A stretch of 37,214 nucleotides of DNA from Nitratireductor sp. ZSWI3 (GTDB lineage: Bacteria; Pseudomonadota; Alphaproteobacteria; Rhizobiales; Rhizobiaceae): contig NZ_JANKOF010000041.1 of the NCBI RefSeq assembly GCF_024655565.1, positions 1-37,214 on the forward strand, given 5' to 3'. This document shows, piece by piece, positions 32,848 through 37,214 of the stretch (the stretch's first letter is position 1; every line of letters begins with the position of its first letter). The notes below the pieces were generated by a model. The model saw only the letters and a list, made by a program, of their open reading frames with translations, was not told the DNA's origin and ran no database searches. A program made the position numbers and the translations under genes.

Positions 32848-34875
32848 TCATTCTTCGGGGAGGCCAGCGATCCGCAGGCCTTGGACAAAGAGTTTCATGT
32901 AGTGTGCGTTGTTACGCTGGGGGTGATTTCGGACGTTGGTCGCAATGGTGACATCCGGATAGGCTTCACGATATTTGGCGATCGCAGCCCGTGCTTCGTC
33001 TACTTGCCCGGCAAGCGCCGCATAGGTCGCATATTGGCGATACGCCCAGGTAATGTCCGGCTTGCTGGCGATCGTCTTGCGGGACAGTGCTGCCGCTTCC
33101 TTGTATTTGCCTTCGGCAAAGAGAACACCGGCCAAACCGAAATCGAGATTGAAGCCAAGCGGGTCGAGTGGGCTCAGCCTCTTTGCCTTTTCGAAGCATC
33201 GCCGCGCGTCTCCATATTGCCCGATGAAGAAGTGGGACCAGGCCAGCCGCGCCCACGCCCAGGCATTGTTCGGATCAATCTCAAGGGCGTGTTGCAGCAA
33301 ATCCTGGGCTCTTTCCTGATCCCCTTCGCCCTGACTGATGGCTGCACCGACCGCGGCCAATCCTGTTGGGTCGTCCTGAACAAGCGGAACCGCCTTAGCA
33401 GCCCAAGATGCCGCGAGTTGACGGGATTTGTCCGGATCATCGCTCCAGTAGTAGACCACATCCTGAGCGTGGCACCACGCCAGTAACGCCGCGGCCCGTC
33501 CATAGTCGGGCACAAGCTCCAGCGCCTGCTCGAACAGGCACGCGGCTTCGGCATTCTCCTCTCTATTATGCCCCCACAATTTCGGCAGACCTGCCAGCAC
33601 GCAATCATAGGCGCGCCGGTTCTCCGGTGGCTTGGCGCGCGCGAGCATGATTTCGGCCGACCGTATCGTAGGCGAAATTGCCGAGGCGACCCGGATGGCA
33701 ATCTCATCCTGAAGCTCGAAAACATCCTCGAGCCCGCCATCGAACCGGTCGGACCAGATTTGTCTTGAGGTCTTTGTATCCACCAGATGGACATAGAGCC
33801 TGATCAGCGAACCACCACGCCGCACCGTACCTTCCAGCGCATAACGCACACCGAGCCGCTCACCGATCTCATTCAGGGGGATCACCTTGTCCTTGAAAGC
33901 GATGGCGGTCTGTCGGGCAATCACGAAAAAGTCGCCCACGCGGGATAGAGCCGACGTGATCTCCTCAACGATCCCGTCGGCAAAGAAATCGTTTCCATCG
34001 CCGGAGGCGAGGTCGTCGAAGGGCAGGACGACGATCGAGGGTTTCCCCTCCTCGGGAGGCGCGACAGCCGGGCTGTCGTCGGATTGTTCATGGCCAGTCT
34101 CGCCCCTCGAAGCCGCCATCGGTTCTGGTGATGCACCTGACCCGATGATCAGGTTGGTCGTTTCCGGATCCGGCTCCGCCCCGAACACCCGCATCGTCGC
34201 CTCTCGGCAAAGCTCGAACTGCCGGCGCGCTTCGTTGAATTTCGACTGGGCAAGATACAGTCGTATCAAGGTCCGGTGTGCTCTTTCGTCTGAATCGTCC
34301 AAAGCCAGCAGCGTGGCGGCAAGACTGCGGCAGGTCTCCTGCAGATCCGTGTTGTCGTTTCTCGCGATCCGCGACAGCTTATCGGCCACCGTACCGGCAA
34401 TCAAACGGTATCTTGTCCGATTGTCGCGAAGCCAGCCTTCGATCTCTGGCAACACCGGTACGCCTTCCAGGAAATCGCCACGATAGAGTGCGGCTGCCCG
34501 AACGAGCAATTGTGGGTCGTTCGAGGCGGAATAGGTTTCGAGCCGGATGCAATCAACGATGGCTGATGGGGCCGCTATCCATACATGTTCGCTATCGGCG
34601 GCGAGCAGAGGTCGATCCGATGGAGCAATCAGCTTGCGCAGCCCGCTCAATGTTTGCCGCAGACTGTTGCGCGCCTGCGCATCGGCCCGATCCGGCCAGA
34701 AGACGCCGCACAGTTTTTCCCGGCGACACCGGGCTTGTGGCGCCGTGGCGACATAGGCGAGCAACTGGGCTGCTTTGCGCGTTTGGAAATGCAGCTCGGT
34801 GTTGTTGCGGTCGACAAGCGAAAGATCGCCGAGAAGGCGAAGAGGAGGCTCACTCTGGAAATGCTCCCGATCCAT
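32848..34875 (-). CDS. Large BTAD/TolB-like/TPR transcriptional regulator
   Basis: A 675-residue regulator from the ATG at 34875; an upstream TTG at 34947 is possible but adds a family-unlike leader. An OmpR-type winged helix comes first (about 10-90: LRLLGDLSLV, QTRKAAQLLAYVA, ARNSLRQTLSGLRKLI), then a bacterial transcriptional activator domain (BTAD, about 95-245). Next is a TolB-like segment (about 279-380: PSIVVLPFDDLASGDG, FFADGIVEEITSALSR, GVRYALEGTVRRGGSLIRL) and TPR repeats (about 430-665). Such proteins are common in rhizobia, often annotated as adenylate-cyclase-like regulators; no cyclase domain is present here. It converges on tpsAB, so control of the adhesin is possible but unproven. 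Confidence 0.88.
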   Translation of the reverse strand: MDREHFQSEPPLRLLGDLSLVDRNNTELHFQTRKAAQLLAYVATAPQARCRREKLCGVFWPDRADAQARNSLRQTLSGLRKLIAPSDRPLLAADSEHVWIAAPSAIVDCIRLETYSASNDPQLLVRAAALYRGDFLEGVPVLPEIEGWLRDNRTRYRLIAGTVADKLSRIARNDNTDLQETCRSLAATLLALDDSDERAHRTLIRLYLAQSKFNEARRQFELCREATMRVFGAEPDPETTNLIIGSGASPEPMAASRGETGHEQSDDSPAVAPPEEGKPSIVVLPFDDLASGDGNDFFADGIVEEITSALSRVGDFFVIARQTAIAFKDKVIPLNEIGERLGVRYALEGTVRRGGSLIRLYVHLVDTKTSRQIWSDRFDGGLEDVFELQDEIAIRVASAISPTIRSAEIMLARAKPPENRRAYDCVLAGLPKLWGHNREENAEAACLFEQALELVPDYGRAAALLAWCHAQDVVYYWSDDPDKSRQLAASWAAKAVPLVQDDPTGLAAVGAAISQGEGDQERAQDLLQHALEIDPNNAWAWARLAWSHFFIGQYGDARRCFEKAKRLSPLDPLGFNLDFGLAGVLFAEGKYKEAAALSRKTIASKPDITWAYRQYATYAALAGQVDEARAAIAKYREAYPDVTIATNVRNHPQRNNAHYMKLFVQGLRIAGLPEE

Positions 34876-35024
34876 CGGCCACCGAGATCGTTTCGCATGT
34901 TTTAATGCATTTATAACGCCGATCACGCCCGTGCGACAACTTCGCAAACGCCTTTTCCGACGGATCGCAAATGGCTGCGGTCGATCATCCTTCCATCAGC
35001 CAGCACGAAGGAAGGATGAGAGAC

Positions 35025-35204
35025 ATGACCCGTCAGATTGCATTGGACGCCACCGCCAAACAGCAGACGAACAACGAACGATCATTTCTCTTCGAAAGAA
35101 TTGCTCGGGCTCTTTTCAACCGCCCGAAGAAGGAGCCGGTTGAGCGCAATCCTCTGTCAACGGAGCAGAAAATCCTGATCACGAATCTCAAGTCGATGCG
35201 TTGA
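35025..35204 (+). CDS. Small conserved-looking hypothetical protein (59 aa)
   Basis: It begins MTRQIALDATAKQQTNNERS and ends in a basic, helical stretch (FERIARALFNRPKKEP, then QKILITNLKSMR). GAAGGA at 35011-35016 is 8 bases before the ATG at 35025; another in-frame ATG at 35016 is too close to it. It is divergent from the BTAD regulator, 149 bp away start to start, so it could be a target of that regulator. No known family is recognised. Confidence 0.5.
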   Translation: MTRQIALDATAKQQTNNERSFLFERIARALFNRPKKEPVERNPLSTEQKILITNLKSMR

Positions 35205-35288
35205 TCTTGTTCGCGACGAGGTAACCTTCAGTCGCTGCAGACTGCCGTGCAGTCACATTGGCAAGAAGAGACTGCGGGAGGGACGGGT

Positions 35289-36092
35289 ATGCCGCTACAT
35301 TCAGAACATGACGCCTGGAGCGCCGGCATTGGTTACGACAGTTACATGGGGCGTTGGAGCCGCCAGATCGCAGCGAAATTCCTGACCTGGTTCGCGCCGC
35401 CGCAAGGTGCTGACTGGCTCGAAATCGGCTGCGGCACGGGCGCCCTTACCGAAACCGTCCTTGCAACCTCGGCCCCGCGCTCGATCCTCGCCACAGATCG
35501 TTCTGAGGACTTTTTAGCTCACGCGCGAAACGCCATTGTGGACCCTCGCGCCCGATTTAAGGTGGCCGATGCGCAATCAATCCCTCTGGAAGACGGGTCG
35601 ATGGACGTGGCGGTCTCCGGGCTTGTGCTGAACTTCGTGCCGGACGCGGTCGCCGCACTTACCGAGATGCGGCGCGTGCTGCGTCGGGACGGCATCCTTG
35701 CCTTCTACGTCTGGGACTATCCCGGCGGTGGCATCGGCTTTATCGATACCTTCTGGAAGGCCGCTGCCGAGATTGACTCGGAGGTGCGCAACCTCGATGA
35801 AGGCGCGCGCTTCTCCTTCTGCACCGAGGCAGGCCTATCTACCCACTGCTGGGAAGCGGGTTTTGACAGCGTGGAGATTGTGCCCCTCGAGATCGCGACG
35901 GAGTTCGAAGATTTCGAGGCGTTCTGGCACCCCTTCACGCTTGGGGCAGGCCCGGCGCCGGGCTACTGCATGAGCCTTGACGACGCGCTGCGCGCCCGAC
36001 TTAAGGCGCGCCTCGCCGAAAAGGTCGGCTTGCAGGGCCCCGTCCGCCAAGTCGCTCGGGCTTGGGCTGTCAGGGCGCTTGTATCGGCTTAG
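35289..36092 (+). CDS. Class I SAM-dependent methyltransferase
   Basis: A 267-residue methyltransferase of the UbiE/Methyltransf_11 type. Motif I is LEIGCGTGALTETV (SAM-binding glycine loop), the acidic residue after strand 2 is in ATDRSEDFL, and the motif IV-like segment is MDVAVSGLVLNFVPDAVAALTEMRRVLRRDG. The N-terminus has YDSYMGRWSRQIAAKFL, typical of this group. The ATG at 35289 is preferred since GGGAGGG lies a few bases upstream; the frame opens at 35247 without such a site. The substrate is unknown. It sits between the small ORF and an IS630 element, and no metabolic partner is nearby. Confidence 0.9.
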   Translation: MPLHSEHDAWSAGIGYDSYMGRWSRQIAAKFLTWFAPPQGADWLEIGCGTGALTETVLATSAPRSILATDRSEDFLAHARNAIVDPRARFKVADAQSIPLEDGSMDVAVSGLVLNFVPDAVAALTEMRRVLRRDGILAFYVWDYPGGGIGFIDTFWKAAAEIDSEVRNLDEGARFSFCTEAGLSTHCWEAGFDSVEIVPLEIATEFEDFEAFWHPFTLGAGPAPGYCMSLDDALRARLKARLAEKVGLQGPVRQVARAWAVRALVSA

Positions 36093-36166
36093 GATTCGCG
36101 AGACCGGCCGCGACAACCGCATTTTGTGGAAGCGGTGTTGTGGATCGAATGTACGGATTTGCGTTA

Positions 36167-36191
36167 GAGCGGAATCCGATCATATTGCATC
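36167..36191 (+). repeat. IS630 left terminal inverted repeat
   Basis: It reads GAGCGGAATCCGATCATATT and five more bases. It pairs with 37186-37210, matching at about 19 of 25 positions, with the shared CCGATC core. Confidence 0.75.
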
Positions 36192-36779
36192 GTATCCGGC
36201 GGCTTTGAAGTAGTTCCGGCATTCGTCTGGCGTGAACAGATCGATGATGCGGCCGATGGCGTTCCAGAGGCCATCCACGGTCCGCTCGGCGGCTTTACGC
36301 AGATGGGCTTTGAGCTTGGCAAAGGCGTTCTCGATGGGGTTGAAGTCGGGCGAGTGGGGCGGCAGAAAGCGCAGCGTCGCACCGGCTTCCTCGATCAGTT
36401 CGCGAACCTTCGGGCCCTTGTGGCTGGAGAGGTTGTCCATGATCACGATATCGCGGCTCGAGTTCGGGCACCAGCACCTTCTCGACATAGGTCTCAAAGG
36501 CGATGCGGTTGATCGGTCCGTCGAGCACGAAGGGCGCGGCGATCCCGGTGGTTCGCAGACCGGCAACGAAGGTGGTTGTCTTCCAGTGTCCGTGCGGCAC
36601 GCCGACCCTCAGCCGCTCGCCGCGACGGCAGCGCCCATGGTGGCGTGCCATATTCGTCGAGGCCCAGGTCTCATCGATGAAGACGAGCCGCTCCGGATCG
36701 AGATCGGGCTGGCCGTCGAACCAGGCCTGCCGCCGCTTCACGATGTCGGGCCGGTCCTGTTCGGTGGCGTGCGCGGTCT
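36180..36779 (-). pseudogene. IS630-family transposase OrfB (DDE catalytic part), frameshifted
   Basis: The catalytic region is split over two frames. The first (to about 36455) has RLVFIDETWASTN, with the first catalytic Asp, and VEKVLVPELEP. The second has DIVIMDNLSSHKG (second Asp) and PDFNPIENAFAKLK (Glu), ending at 36180 within the left inverted repeat. The expected sequence is ELEPGDIVIMDN; two bases are missing at about 36452-36456, so the DDE triad is interrupted and this copy should not make active transposase unless frameshifting rescues it. Confidence 0.8.
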
Positions 36780-37124
36780 TTTTTTGCGCGTGATGGCGTG
36801 CCGCTTGAAGAAGCGTTGCAGCGAGCCGAAGCTGAAGGCCAGACCACGCTCCTTGAGCGCCTGCCGAACTTCCTCGATCGTGCGGTCGGCTTCCGGCCCG
36901 AGGGCTTCCACGATGGCGGCCTTGTGGGTGTCAATGCGGGCAGACTTGCGATCGCCGCCGAGCGGCTTCGGCATCACATCGCCCTGTTCGCGCTCCAGCG
37001 CCCGCCAGCGGCTCACGCTCGCCGCACTCACCCCGAAACGTTCCGCCGCCTCGCGGTGCGTCGCACCCGAACGGACCGCAGCAACCGCACGCGTTCGAAG
37101 ATCGACCGAGAGAGCTTTCGACAT
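36738..37124 (-). CDS. IS630-family transposase OrfA (DNA-binding part)
   Basis: A 128-residue helix-turn-helix protein: ATHREAAERFGVSAASVSRW, then a second winged-helix-like half (RTIEEVRQALKERGLAFSFGSLQRFFKRH). It ends shortly after an A7 slippery run, where a -1 shift continues into the catalytic frame as KKTAHATEQDRPDIV. This matches the two-ORF layout of many rhizobial IS630 elements. Confidence 0.85.
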   Translation of the reverse strand: MSKALSVDLRTRAVAAVRSGATHREAAERFGVSAASVSRWRALEREQGDVMPKPLGGDRKSARIDTHKAAIVEALGPEADRTIEEVRQALKERGLAFSFGSLQRFFKRHAITRKKRPRTPPNRTGPTS

Positions 37125-37185
37125 ATCTGCCGGCCTCCATCCCGGCAGATAGCTTGAATCACGCTTCCGCTGATTTGGGAATCCC

Positions 37186-37210
37186 GATTCAATCAGATCG
37201 GGTCACGCTC
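37186..37210 (-). repeat. IS630 right terminal inverted repeat
   Basis: On the minus strand it reads GAGCGTGACCCGATCTGATT and five more bases, the partner of 36167-36191. The flanking TA at 37211-37212 matches the left flank. Confidence 0.75.
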
Positions 37211-37214
37211 TAGG

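Larger units (their letters stand above)
36167..37210 (-). mobile_element. IS630-family insertion sequence (1044 bp), probably inactivated
   Basis: The element is bounded by imperfect 25-bp inverted repeats and by TA dinucleotides at 36165-36166 and 37211-37212, the IS630/Tc1-mariner target duplication. It contains orfA and orfB on the minus strand. An A7 stretch (complement of 36779-36785) suits programmed -1 frameshifting to join them. A second frameshift at about 36452-36456 lies inside orfB and probably kills the transposase. The ends appear complete. Confidence 0.85.

Noticed and set aside
1-37214. tRNA, rRNA or riboswitch genes
   Set aside because: I saw no cloverleaf-like or rRNA segments and no known riboswitch core while reading both strands; a covariance-model scan would be needed to exclude small ones.

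Overview
The window looks like a chromosomal or megaplasmid segment from an alphaproteobacterium, most likely Rhizobiaceae or a close Hyphomicrobiales relative. The reasons are high GC content with strong third-position GC bias, many LysR/TetR/HxlR/LacI regulators, an ABC sugar-type operon of rhizobial style, a regulator with winged-helix, BTAD, TolB-like and TPR parts, and two copies of a palindromic intergenic element resembling rhizobial RIME repeats. This is inferred from sequence reading alone; no database search was run.

Layout. 1-840: the start of a hipBA-type toxin-antitoxin operon on the minus strand, with a repeat-rich probable operator region. 842-1326: a frameshifted, 5'-truncated lactonase-like metallo-beta-lactamase remnant. 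1563-6033: a LysR regulator divergent from a three-gene periplasmic molybdenum hydroxylase operon (2Fe-2S subunit, Tat-exported Mo subunit, monohaem cytochrome c). 6138-6772: two truncated genes, MDR dehydrogenase and AraC, placed head to head. 6903-11558: small regulator/enzyme pairs, namely HxlR with a glutathione S-transferase, TetR with an SDR, and LysR with an SDR. 11912-18400: a LacI-controlled six-gene minus-strand operon (LacI, solute-binding protein, two permeases, ATPase, MGH1/GH63-like hydrolase) probably for import and hydrolysis of glucosylglycerate- or mannosylglycerate-type solutes. 18401-19803: mostly non-coding, with gene remnants including the 3' end of a DapA-family gene. 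19804-20700: a GcvA-like LysR gene.

21238-34875 is the most striking part. A two-component system (kinase and OmpR-type regulator) is divergent from a 7.2-kb two-partner-secretion adhesin gene (tpsA) and its outer-membrane transporter (tpsB). A large BTAD/TolB-like/TPR regulator faces them from downstream. Three 10-bp tandem repeats sit in the kinase-tpsA intergenic region and are a good candidate response-regulator site. The adhesin carries three GLUG-repeat cassettes, YDG/MBG repeats with a 193-bp perfectly duplicated DNA stretch, and a C-terminal cysteine pair like the anchoring hook of HMW1-type adhesins.

35025-37214: a small unknown ORF, a SAM methyltransferase, and a complete-ended but probably inactivated IS630-family element at the window edge. 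The many small remnants (lactonase, MDR, AraC, DapA, IS630) suggest an accessory region undergoing gene decay.
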